Origin: Chamaelirium japonicum
Lineage: Eukaryota > Streptophyta > Magnoliopsida > Liliales > Melanthiaceae
Assembly: GCA_947650365.1 (NCBI GenBank)
Contig: OX393550.1
Coordinates: forward strand, 47,405,860 to 47,469,859
Direction: 5' to 3'
DNA length: 64,000 nucleotides
In this document: positions 42,229-56,200 of the stretch, in pieces
Position numbering within the stretch: position 1 is the stretch's first letter
Layout of the letters: each line of letters starts with the position of its first letter
Translations under genes and position numbers: made by a program
Notes under the pieces: model-generated
Told to the model about the DNA's origin: nothing
What the model saw: only the letters and a program-made list of their open reading frames with translations
Database searches by the model: none

Positions 42229-45200
42229 CTGATCAGGTGTATAACAAAAGAAGTGGAAAAAGAGATTCAGAAAAAAACATTGGATGTTTCACTGAATTCG
42301 CACACCAAGAGGTGGGTTGCACTTGATGTGCAGAACATATAAAAATGTGGCTGATTAGGAAACATTTCACGATTGCTTGCATGCAAGGACATGCTATACA
42401 AGGACAGAGAAGGCTAGAGCATCTCATGCCAATTATTTACAATTCAAAATTTAATGACCCAGCATGGTGTTTCGTTTTCAGCAGTGTTTTAAAACTCAGC
42501 CGAGTCTACTCGACTCAATCGAAAATCGAGCAGACTCGCATCGACTTGGACCGGTAACACATTGGTCAAAAACTCGGTCGACTCGGTCCAAGACTCGATT
42601 GAGTCGGTGTGAAACTCGGTCAACTTGGTCCGAAACTCGGTTAACTTACTTCAAAACTCACCCTTTTATATTTTTCATCAATTTATTTATACAATTATAT
42701 AAAAAATCTAATATTATGTGCAATATATCGATAATATTTGATTTTATACTATATAGAAATATATAATAAATATTAGAAACTTTTTTATTTACCGATTTTC
42801 TACGTAACTACTCGGCGTTTTGAGCGAGTTTTCGAGTCGACTCTACTCGGGAAGGTTCTGAGTCGAGTTTTCGGGTTTTAAAACACTGGTTTTCAGGGAT
42901 GTTGGGAATTAGAACGCCTTCTTTGAGTTTTGCATTGGTTCTTTCACCCAAGTGTGATTAAAATATCCAATTTGCCGAGTTTTATCCTTGTGGTAAACTT
43001 CAGGAAGGTTCCACTGAATGACTCTAATACTGCAATAATAATTAAAACATTCTAAACTTGGATAATCTCCAATAAAACTAGGGAAAGATGCTTCTGTTTC
43101 AGTGTATTCTAGAGAAAACAAGGAAAGATGTCGACAGAGTTAAATTAACTTTTCAAAGAGGAAACAATAAACTGTAAGCTGACAGATATATACTTGATAA
43201 GTTATAAGTGCACTTGGGTGAGACAGGAGTCAAGGTTGTCAAGGTGCTATGGCGAGCCTAAGTGGGCCAAAGCAGACCTAGGCGTCACATCATGCTTATA
43301 TGCATAGTAACAAAGTTCGCCGATTTTTTCAAAAAAACGCGTTTTAAACGCGATTTTATGGGCTGCCGACTTGTTGCCGATTTTTTCCCGGTTTTTATAA
43401 GTTACAAAAATCGCCGATGTTTTGCCGTTTTTTTGAAAAAAAATGTTTAAAAAACGCGTTTTTTTACCGATTTTTGTGACACAATCCAGGACACATGTGT
43501 GTCATGATCACAGCCATTGGTGTCAATTCCTGTGAGCTGTGATCGGATGCCACGTCATGTAGAAATGTCTTAGGTGCTTAAATGTAGGCTAAAAACTGGA
43601 ATCGGAAAGTCCCGAACTTTCCGATTTTTTCCATATTTCACCCCCGCCGATTAAAACTCGAACCCGTTTTTTTTCCCGACTTTTACCCGTTTTTTTTCCG
43701 AACTTTCCGATTTTCACCGAACTTTTCCGAGTTTTTCCCTCGCCGACTTATTGCCGAACCCGAACTTTGTCACTATGCTTATATGTATGATGTATTTCTA
43801 TATGTCTGTGTGTATGTATGTATGGCATGCAGGTATGTATAATGTATGTATGAGTGGGATTATATTATCATGGCCTACTAAAAGAAAGCAAACACTAAGT
43901 ATGTTTATGCAATTTCAAAATTCACACGTGGGGACAATTGTATTATATAATAGAGAATATCCACTATATTATGTACTATATGTAGAATTTTTTTTTTTGA
44001 ATTTACGATCAACAACAAGATATATAGTAGTAAAAAGTCACAGCGCTTTATATACTGCAAATTACAACCCTGAAGTACATACCTCAATTGCAGCATCATG
44101 TAACCAGTGTTTTTAGTGGTTCGGTAGGAGTCAACTAGGTATCAATTACTTTAAGAATTGATTGTTAGTGCATCAGGTTGGGTGATTGAGCCTGTTAGGT
44201 CATAAGTGGGTTGGGACTCTAGCCGGTTTTGAAGTTGGTTGGGTCACTAGACGTGCGGCTTATATACCGTGCAAAGGCGTGTCTAGGTGTGCCTAGGCAT
44301 TCACTTTATTTTATTAACCAAGCGAGTTTTGCCTTAGCCCAGTTGAGCGCCATGTCACCTAGGCGTCGCCTAGGAATTGCCTTACTGCGCCTAGACAACA
44401 CTAAGAGGACTAAAGAGGAGGACGTTCAGATGAGGTGCACATGTAGGAGCATTACACAGTTTAGCATTTTAAGAAAACAAAGACTAGTGTAAGTTATTAA
44501 AAAAGTTCTGGAAAAAAGTTTGACTTCAATGGTTCTGTTTGTATAGAAATCTGTAAATAGCCTACTAAAGATGGCACTCAGATTTGGGTTGAAAGTTCTC
44601 AGAGGAAGGGTGTTAAGGATACTTGGATGGAAGTGGTCAGAAAGAATTCTATATATATACAGAACTCATAATATCACAAATATATAGGGTTGTTAGGATG
44701 GCCATGTGCCTCATACTGTCTTTTCTTTACTTCTCATTGCTCAACAACATCAGATTCAGAACGTAACGCAAAAAATGAAGTTTCATAAGTTCCAATTCAT
44801 TATCACACAAAATCTAGTACTAATGGAGATGATAGATGGATGTAAAAAGCTTACCAAAGCATCTACAATTTCCTCAACTGTTTCACGGCCAAAACAGTTA
44901 TCTATAACTTCCAGCCTGAATCAAAGGAAACACAAAATCAACATTCCATAAGGCACAATACATGGGAGCAAACCTTTCAATATGTCCAAATCACAAAGAT
45001 TCAAGATCTAAAAGTTGTCTAATTGTGAATAAGAAATATTTGAAACCAATTTAAAATGTGAAAATGGTGCAAATGATTGTACAAACATGAGATTGAGTGA
45101 TGGCATCTATAACCATTTGTATGTCTTCTCAATCAAAAAAAATAATGGCAAAAGCATAATAATCTGCAGTGCCCTCCAATGATGGGTGCTTGTGCACATG

Positions 45201-48200
45201 ATGGTCTACACAGTATGCTTTCAAAGCAGAAGGTTGCAACTTGCAAGGTGGCATAGCTCATCCTAAATAGGGAATGGAGACATCCACTGCTTTGACATTC
45301 ATGACATGTAGGAAGTTAGTATTGTTGAAAAATGATGCATTCTATCTAGACTGGGCCTAACTTACAAGCTATGGACTCCGTAAAGCAACCAGCTCATGTT
45401 TATTGACCAAAGTTGCTAGCATAGAGAAAAAGGGTATTTTGTATTTTGGGACCTCATGGGATTGCCCTGATATAATAAAAGGGAAGAACATGACCTGTGA
45501 AGGCCGAGTGCCTCTTCTTTTCTTCCGTTTCCTCCTCTCCTCTCTTCTTTATTCGCCCTCTTATATGCTTCAGTTTTCTCCTTCCTTTTGTTCTATATTA
45601 TTTATATCTTTCATGAAATATGGAAAAGAGTGTTTTTGCTGGTTATATGTCAGAATTTTTAAGCACTTCAGGCTTTCATGTAACTAGAAAACATTCAAAA
45701 GACTGTGTATGAACCTTTAAGGATCTGATCATTTTGATCTGGCACTATCCTCAATTATACCAACAATGGTTGTTGAAAAAGCCTTCACGTGAAGATTCCT
45801 TGCTCTGATAGCATTCTAATATTGCGGAGATGAGGACTGTAATCGTTAACCCTTCTGCATGGAGAATATCTGCGAAAAATGACTGAACGAACTTCAAACC
45901 CTTCTGCATGGAGAATCTCAGGCAAACAGATGACGTTCAACACGAGACAGACTCAAGTCCTACTCGAGGACTTAATGCAGTCGGATTTAGCAAAGAAGAC
46001 GGAGAAGCAACCCATGATTCTAGAGTTACTGGACAAGGTTGGGGGGTATCTGGCAATGCAAAGAGGGGTCTAGCACCTTGATATTATAAATTTACAATAG
46101 CCTTGAGTCAATCTCATTTGGGCTCTAAATCCTTGTGAACATGCTAATTTCACTTTATTTTGGACTTCAAATCCATGAAGCACCAATTAATTTTAGATGT
46201 AATAGAAATTCCAAACTGAGACTCTGAATTCGATTCCAACTGGGCTCAGAGTCCCATCGAAAGTAAAAAGGGAAACTAGCCTCCTAGACTTGAGAAATAG
46301 AAGGGCCGCCCTGAAGAAGGTACTTTCGGTCTGACTGATATTCCAATCCAATTGAAAACAACTTAAGTTTCATGGATTAAATCTTAAAACAAAACCCTTT
46401 GCAGAAATTAAAATGGAAGAAAAACAATTAGGAAAATGAGAAGAGAGGGAAGAAGATTTGTGAGGAAGGAGTCAGAAGGATGGAAACAGGAGACTTCAAC
46501 CACCTATGAAATAAAGGTTGTTTGAGATTGAAAACAAGAGGACCAAGCAAGAAGCTTGGTGAATATAGATTCTGCATTCTGGTGATTGGAAGCACAACCA
46601 AGAAAAAAGTAGGAAGAAAAGGAAGGATACACTGCCTCTTTGTATATTAACTTCCTAAAAACCGACTCTTTAAATGGTCATCTTCTTAATCTAGACGGTA
46701 ATGGGTACTTGTGGGGACCACAACTATCTTAGCCACCCCCTCAAGATGTGTTTGTGATCCTTCACAAGAAGAAGGAAAGAAAAATATACAGATGTATCTA
46801 ATTAAAGGGGAGGATAGCAGCTATAGATTAGGGGAAGCTACATTATAAGGTTCATTGTAAATAGAAGCATAAGAAAAGGAGGGAGAAACAAATTCATTGC
46901 ATAAAAAATATGAAGCTGATGCTAATATATTAGAGGGAAAACCTTATATGCTGAATGGATGGGAAAGATACCTCATAGTATAAAATAGGTTGAGAAAAGA
47001 TGGATGTGCAACCACTCACATGTGTCAAAGGTTGCATATTTAAGATGTCCAACAGTATCTTTTAAATAAAGTCTCAATCGAACCAAACGATCCCTCTATA
47101 TTAAATTCCATCCCTAAATCTGCCCATACCCTAGCGGCTCACTTAATGATCATGTGGCATGTGTCTGGCCAGCTGGCCTTAAGTTGGGGTGTGAATTGCC
47201 CCCACAATTACACTGAAATTGTTCACATTTGAAAATTAAACTATTCTTAGCATATGCAGATGGTAACAAACATAAAACTAGATCGAATATAAGGCTAATA
47301 TAAATCGGACTCACGGACTAAAGAAAAAGTTGCAAAAAAATTATAAACTAGGATCGTAGTTTACATCACTGATCTGTATGGGTTTTGCTAAAACAAAGAT
47401 GAAGAACTATTGGAAGATTTTAGTGTGCAGTGGATAAATTCATCTATATGATACTTACATGTGACAGTACTTTTGCAGTCAATTTCAAAAGCTAATTGAT
47501 GTGAGTACCCGTATTTCACATGTGGAAGCAGTAGTTCATATTTTAGATACCTCAAGAGTTCCTTAACATGAAGTTTTATATAAAGCACATGGGCATTTAG
47601 TAACAGAGGCTCTTCGGCACAAAGTTAGGTTGGTCTCCAAGAAATAGGTCTACAACCAGGTACTTTATCTCTATTGGAATGTCTCTAGGAGAGAGAAGTA
47701 AATGTTGTGGGTCAATAGATCAAGTGTAGTATAAGGCTATGGAAAATGCTATGTTTTTGAACAATTATGTTTGATAACCTTGCAAATGAGAATTCATGTC
47801 AAACTGTCGATAATATATTTTGATAACCAAGTTCCTGTTCACATTTGAAACTAGAGAAATTTGCACTCTATATAGTAGTTCAAAGAGTCAACTAGTTGAT
47901 ATGTTTAAGCTGTTAATTGAGACAAGGAATTTTGTTCCAAGCCTAGGTGCTATGATATCTTATGCACCAGCTTTAGTGGGCGTTACGAAACATGATATGA
48001 TCTATATCTAAATCAATCATAACTATGACCTCTCGATCCATTTAGGCACCAACTTCAGGTGTATAAGCCAAGCGGACTAAAGAGCAAAAATGGTGGTGTT
48101 GTAAACAAGTGAGGAGCCAGGATTCTCTTGTGTCAGGATGGGGTCCAAGTGCAGAGGATGGGGTCGAGGTTCCCCGAGGGGAGGGGGTGGGGGTGATTTT

Positions 48201-50179
48201 TCATTTTACAAAATAGATACTGAATTTTCAATATACATCAATTAACATTGTTTGTATTGAAAAGCATAGGAAAAGGCAAATCCGTTAAGTTGCATAATGC
48301 AAAAAGTTCAGCTGAACATTTTTGGTCTACCAAGGTCAAGTGAACTACAGCATAAACTTATATAGAAAGGCCACTCTGCGACAATGGCATCATTCTCTAC
48401 ATAGTACATAGCACCTTATAGCACGTGCATGACCAAAGGCTTTACAATTTAATTTACAAAATTTGCCACAAGAAATATTCGAACTCCATGACCTCTAACA
48501 TGCACTACAAGTCGACTACCAAATGGACAGATTTTGTTTGATGAATATAAATACAAATGAAGCCACTAATTCAGTCTCTTAAAACTAGTTTCGAGACAAA
48601 ATTAGACTGGTTGGAGAAGGTTGTTGGCAATTACATTGTGGGCAAAATTTAGTATTGTTGTTTGAAGAATTTGAGAATCGTGGTATGTACCCCAAGTCTC
48701 CATCCATTCATTCTTTTATAAAATTTATATGTCAAATATAGCTAAAAAATATTCCACGTTGTTGTAGGGCTTGTCTCCCTTTCAATGCACCACCCTACAA
48801 GAGTTTTCTAGTTCAAAGGACCACAAGGCACACTGATCACATGGTCAAAAACTTAAGACCACATTAATGCCACGAAAAGGTCCACCCATTAAAAATTGAT
48901 AGGTAATATCTCTTCAACAATGTTCTTGTTCACCGCGGGTGCAACAACTCCATCTTTATCCTCTCATCCGTTTTTATGTGATCAATGATCTACCAATCCT
49001 ATGATGGAAATCAATAGGAGTAACTTCAGCAAAGCAAAGAAACATCGTGTCTCAAAGTAAGCAGGGCCATGGTTCAAAACTTGGTTGGTACTTGGTACCG
49101 AGTTATAGAGGTGGTTCATATTTGTTTTTTATAGACCGCAACCTATATAAAGATCGACACTAGCACGAGTCCTAACCAGTGTAGTCAAGGCGTCAAGGCG
49201 ATGCCTAAGCGATTTGGTCTGTCTAGGCGAGGCGGTGCCTAGGCGAAGCCTATGCGAGGCCTATGCGATAAAAATTAAATATATTAAATAAATCTAAGTC
49301 ATATATCTACATATGTAATTTGTGATTTTATGCATAATAAAATTTAATTTCTAGAGATAGATATGGTCGAAATAATACAATTTGATAATGGGTATGATCC
49401 AGAGCGTATGCTAAGCTACAAAACCATTATTATTGCATCAAATAGGAATCATGTGTCAACCACAATGATTATATGTTGCAAATATTAATCACATATCAGC
49501 AAGAGCAACATAACCCTATCATAGCCATAAATTCAAACAAATAAAATAAGGATAAATATAACCATATTAGATAATCTATTATTTTTGGAACATTTCACAA
49601 CCACGTATGCAAAAAAAAAAAAAAATTAAAATTACTTATCTAAATCACCTAATCATCTACATTATCGTCACTCTTGTATGAATAATCCTTATATGTCTCT
49701 TTCGACTTTTTCCTCTTCAAACCCTGAGAACATGGACACAATAGTTTTTTTTTCCCATTAATGATGCATGGTGTTATCCATCGATAAAGCAACATGGACC
49801 TATAAAACCAAACGAGATCTAAGAAAACTCAATTTGAACCCTACTAATTTTTTTTTAAAAAAAAAACCAATTACAAAACTAGGCGCCTAGGCGGCCGCCT
49901 AGGAGCCCAGGCGGTGGCCTAGGCGGCCGCCTATACTCTACCGCCCGCCTAGCCATGGCCTAGATGGTCGGGGGTCCAAAACGCCTAGGCGACGCCTTGA
50001 CTACACTGGTCCTAACTCGGCCAAGACTGATACATCTTGAGACGTATCAGCCGATTCAGGCGAGTCAGACCCAATACATCCATAATTGAATTGGTTAGCC
50101 CACAGCCATCACCACTAACAGCCAGCTTTCTTGTCTTGATGCACATGGGTTGTACAGACTGCACAATAGTAACACTTAG

Positions 50180-50240
<61 letters not shown>

Positions 50241-53200
50241 CTGCACATAGTTGTAAGGCAAGAACCTTCAGGGTTGGTCTCCCCAAGATATTAATAAAAA
50301 AAGGGCACATGGTCTAGAAAGCTAAATTGTGCACCCTTTATTTCAACCATTCTTCTTTCTTTTGTCTTTTTTCTTGTTCTTCTATCTTGCAATTCATACG
50401 TGTATTCCATCAAATTGAAAGAGTTTGGACTAATTGCTGGAGACTCAAATGATGGCAAGGCAAGCATGATACCTTATATGACGTTCTATATCTCTATGAG
50501 TCTAGGAACTTTTAATTGCATTGTATAATTTGGTCTGCGTACATACACGAAAGATCCTTTTTTGGCTCACTTTAGCTCCGTCTCTTATGCCTAGGAGGTC
50601 TTCCTCCTGGTTATAGATCTGACGTTTAGAACTTAAGACTTTCAAATAAACAGGATATATTTAGTAGGTAAGGCTCTATCCTCTTCGTCAAACACCATCA
50701 TGTTCAAGTTTAATACAACTAGTGGCTGTGTATAAATCCTTAAGATTCCTATTCCTTGTTCACGTATCATTGTCCCAAATTTTTAGTTAGTTCATTTCAA
50801 ATGAGACTTTTTATAACTCATTAAGGGATGCTAAAATGTGTGCCAGCCCTATGAAAATAACATAGGTCATGGTGGAACTCACCATTTTGTAATGATGAAA
50901 GAAGCTTCAAAAAATATGGCAGACTAAAGTTGGGAAAACCAGTGTAAAAAAAACACCTAATCAACATGATTAAAAATCTTTGCAGAAACAATAATCGATT
51001 CTCCGAACAGATAAAATGTGCTGGTAGGTCGAGCAAATGACTGAAAGTCCAGCCAAAGAGTCAAGCAATTTATAAGCTACATGCACCAATATATTAAGGG
51101 AAATACATTAGGCATCACAGAAACACGGATGGACTAGGTAATCATCAGGTCTATACTATGCAAACATAACTTCTGATCAGAAAAATATTTTTTTAGATGA
51201 TCTACTGAAGCATGAAACTCGTTTATTTAGTTCTAAGGAGCTAGGAGCAGGACCAAAAGCACGATTTAGTGATTCATGGATCGAAATCTATTTTCTTTTC
51301 TGCTTTGACTTACTATATTTGGTGTTCAAACAAATGTTAAAATATCTAATATATAGATATTTTCAAAAAAGATAACTGGGAGTGCCAACATATCCATGAG
51401 ATTTGTCCTAAATATTCGTTCAATCAAGATGCAAAATACTGATAATTTAGCATCCTCTATATCGTGCTAGACAAGTTTATATAACATATTGATAGAGTTG
51501 CACAAAGAAGAATAGCATTACCTATGAACAATGCTCTTCTTATCTGGATAGACAATGTCACCATATTGTGCAAGAGAAGATTCTATTACAGACGGATCAT
51601 CAGTAATCAATTTAGCAAGTCGTTCATCAACCCAACCGAGCCTCTGCAGATGACGGAAAACTATTACATTACGGTTTAGTGAGAAGAAAACAATATCATA
51701 GGCAGAGAATACGAATTAAGAGAACTAACAGCACTCATTGAAAAGTGTGTAGCAAGGCCAACTGCAAGCATGTCTACTCCATTAAGCCTTTCACCAGTTA
51801 GAGCCAAGTATTCCCCTGCACAAAAGAGCATGTATATATAAACTCCATATTACACCAAACCCATGAAAAGAGAAGTAATGAATGTTGCTATTGGTCATGA
51901 TGGCCTTTAATCCATAAATAGCATAGCTTAATTGCTCTTTAATTTATTTATCCCCAAGAGCCATTATTACTCCATATTAGACTTCATACCACTTTGAAAT
52001 GCTCCTAGACATATTTGAAAATGTAGAACACCCAGGTTTCCAGCTATGCAAGAATTTGTTTCTATTTTCTATTTTCTATTTTCTATTTTTATTCTTGAAT
52101 TTATAAAATACTAAAAATAGTGTGCTACATTCTACAGTTGACAAATGCTGAGTTCCCATTAACTTAGTTCAAGTATACAAGATTCAGTCTGTGTTTTTAA
52201 AAGTGTAAACTTCAAGGCATGCACGGCATATGAGCGAGTTTGAAGTCCTCCTCCCATTCCCGAACCAATAAATGGGCTCTGATACCATACGACAGAAATC
52301 TTGTAGATGACACCATGGATATGAATATATGATACAATGAGCCTCCAGCCAGATCTTCTCAAGGATATTATCTGTAGACAGCACTGAAGTTCTGGTAGAT
52401 CAGTATTTTAAGATACAAATTCATGAGCATTGCCTTCAACATTCAGAGCTACTAAGCGTATAATCCATGTGGTTGTCAAATCTAGAAGAGGCCATTAACC
52501 CCTCCCAACAGTTAGCAAACCAACCATCCCAAGTCACATCCATGCAAGGACAGGATAGGAAGGTTATGTTTCGTAATGTAACTGAAATTCAGTGTTTACA
52601 TTCTCATTCATACATGTGTTCCTACATTGCCCTGTGAAACTTTAGACATGGGACTATGGGAGGCAAAACGGTAATATACTCACATGCAGTTGAACTCTTC
52701 TTGGCAACTATGCATTGTACACATTGTGATTACACAAGCTGCAAAAACATTGACAGCAAAGGCTGCAACAGTATAGATGCACAAGGGCCGCGTCTGGGCT
52801 AGTATTAGACATGAGGAAATCATGTATGGTTAGAATAGATGAGCCTTTGTTCATCAATTTAAATGACCGTCAAAGTACGTACAGATGAAACAAATGAGGA
52901 AAAAAACAGAAATGCCAAAGTACAAAATAATCCAAAATATGTAGTGCAAAGTAAACATCCTTCAACTACTCTTATCATACCACATTAGATTATAGGTATC
53001 GTACATGGTCTCATCCTCATTACTTAGGTTGGCCAGGTATCAATCTGTATAAACCTAGCATCTGCAAATATTGCTCACTATCATGTAATTTCATCAGCAA
53101 GCACATGACACCAGACAAACGCACATTGCTAAATGTAAACCAAAACTTTTGGAATATGTGTCTTCATTAGATTTATTGTCCTTCATGATGTCATTTTGGT

Positions 53201-56200
53201 GTCTGGTTGCAATTAGAATTATTCATATGGTATTGTATTTGTTCTTTGATGATGCTTATAACCATAACCATCATGCATTGTTCCAAATATTTGGCTCGGC
53301 TTTAAAATCCTTCTCCATCAGTCATTCTATTACAAGCTATCTCAGTTGTCAATGAAATCTTTTCCATACCTTCTCTAACAACTCCCATCATTGTTATATT
53401 AGGTCCCTCATCTTTTTTGAGCCTTCCATGATAACTTAAGACCTCTCCAATACTTCTTCGAATATAGCCATTCCTCCATCCCTCCTATTTTTGCCACAAT
53501 CATCTCAAAATCATCTTTGTCATGCTCATCTTGTGTGCTTGAGCTCTCTTTAATTATGGTCCAACATTTTGAACAATAAAACATTGTGGGCCTTATTGTT
53601 TTCTTATAAAAGTAAGCCTTTGGTCTTAAAGAGATGTGTTGATCGCACAGCACTCCCAAAGCTCCTTTCCACTTTATCTAACCAGCTATAATTTATAAAC
53701 ATAAAGCAACATATTCTATTACATCGCTAGCTACACAACTATAACCTATCAACTCAAACATTTCCATCAAATTAAAATATCGCAATGACATGGGCATTCG
53801 TATGAAGCTAGTACCAAGGTTTGTAGTCTCGGTTTCAGTCCGCCCACTGAGGATCAGTTTCGGAGTTTTGGATCGAAGTTTTGGTGGTTTTGGTTTCGTT
53901 TTTTAAATTAAAAATAATTGAAAATTATGTCTTAAAGTAAATGGAGAACATAAAGATCATTTACTTAAATGTTTTTTATGTAAATATGTCTGTCAAGCTA
54001 TCATGCTGAAAAGCCTGAAATCCAAGTGCTGAGTACCGAAACCCGAAACTGGAGGGTTTCGAGACCAGTTCCGACCGAAACTCCAAACCTTGGTTAGTAC
54101 TAAGCTAGGAAGCATGGACACTTCCCCAGGTCTCCCGTACCCGTGTCGGACACGTGTCGGACGCCGACACTCGTCGGACACTCGCCGGACACGCACCGGA
54201 CACGCATGTGCCGTGTCCTACGTGCTTCCGGGAGCCGAACACTCCTCGGACACTCCTTAGACACTCGTCAGACACTCCTCGGACACTCGGGACACTGCGG
54301 GTTGACGGACTGTTCGATATAGGGTCGGGTTACAAGCTGTGGTGATTCAGTTTTGGCTTCAACCTATCTGATCCTCTGAGATTATAACCTCAGAGAATCA
54401 GATAGGTTGAAGCCAAAGCTGAATCGCAGCCATTCTTTTGCACGCCATTTGGGCATGAATGTAATTCACTTGTCAGGATGATTATGATGGACGGTTATGA
54501 TTCAGGTTTGGCTTTAACTTATCTTATTCTCTGAGGTTTCTGATAGATTGAAGTCAAAACTGAAACACAACCGTTATTTTCCATACCATTTAGAGCTGTC
54601 TGCGATTCACCGATCAGGCTGGATGTAACTAACGATAGCGATGCAGTATGCATTAAATTTTTATTTTAGTTGTTTTCTATAAGATTTTTTCGGTTATCGA
54701 AATATATATGAATTGCAAACATATATAAAATATAAAATTAAAAATATTAATTTATTTTGCCGTGTCCCCGCCGTACCCGTGTCCTTTTTTAGGATTTACC
54801 GTGTCAGCGAACCCGTGTCGTGTCGTACCCGTGTCCCCGTACCAGTGTCAGTGCTTCTTAGGTACTAAGTATGGTACAGTAGAGCATGAGCATAGATGAT
54901 CTTAACTTCAATAAGTTATGACAAAATTTGCATAATAAAAGCAATTGTATGAGTTTCCTATGCATAGTAAACTGCAATAAATTTCATGAAAGAGCTTACC
55001 CACATGACCCGTTAAATGTGAAAGGTAAAAGGAAGCTCCAGCATCAGGATGGAAGCCAATATGGGTTTCTGGAGTAGCAAAAATCTGAAAAGGTCCATAT
55101 AAGTTCAAAGTAATTCTAAAACGTATTCATAGATAAGATAGAGCTTTAAATTATAGATTAACTAGATGAAACAAAAGCAACACAAATTTTCAGATTCACT
55201 AGAGCATATTTTCTATAGAAGGCTTTAATCAATCGACATACAAAGTCCGGCATGCGAAAGTTTTTTTTTAGTAACTTTTTTTTTTTTTGAGAAACCCGGC
55301 GTGCGAAAGTTAAGCAAAAAAAAAACCATGTTTACTGAAAGACCATTATTTGCCAAAATAAAAGTTAAGCCTAGACAGATATTTAGATTCTAAATATTTA
55401 TGCTTTTGTTCTCGTTAATCTTGAGTATATGGTTATGTAAATGATACATGCTCTTTAAAATAATGGTTGGGATAATCTTGAATTTATAGTAATTTAAAAA
55501 TATATATTATATTTAATATCAAAAATAAAATTAAAATAATTTAAAAAAGTCAAAATGCCTAGGCACTAGAAGACCCCCCCCCCCCCCCCCCCCTCTCGCG
55601 ACTAGTGCGTAGCGCTTTTTAGAACATTGCTCTTAGGAACTTCCAAAGACATTCATCTAAGAAATCAAGCATATTTTTTGTTCTCAGGAAACTGTTAGCA
55701 ACATCCAAGAGGGTGCTTTGGGAAGGATAATAATATCTTTCAAATACAAGCAACTTACTTGTATAGTAGTTGACAATTTTTCAATGAAAACCCTTATAAT
55801 TTCAAGACAAAAACAACTTGCATTGCTAAAATAAGCATATCTTCATATATGCATACCCCTCCCTCAAAATAAATATGCACATCTAATTTCGTCCATGTAG
55901 AAAGTATACACCACAGTATCTATAGAAAAAGTAACGCACATCGCCCGATGTGTCATCCCATCTCTACTTATTTTATCATTAGTGCAATTGAAAACATGAT
56001 ATATTTCCTCCATAACTAGGCCCATGGAAGATTAAGCATACATAATCTTCAATTCTGATATATAATGAACGGATTCGTTCAAAATAATACCAAAAGCAAT
56101 GTTATATGGACATACAAGTCTCCCTAAAAAATATATGTCGACACACAAGATAAATCTTGGATGCTACTAAACCCCCTTAATCTCCTTTGGCCTCCGTACG

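Noticed and set aside
45879-46073. 64-residue open frame as a gene
   Set aside because: It lies in an intron of the HIBCH-like gene, is not recognisable and has no supporting context.
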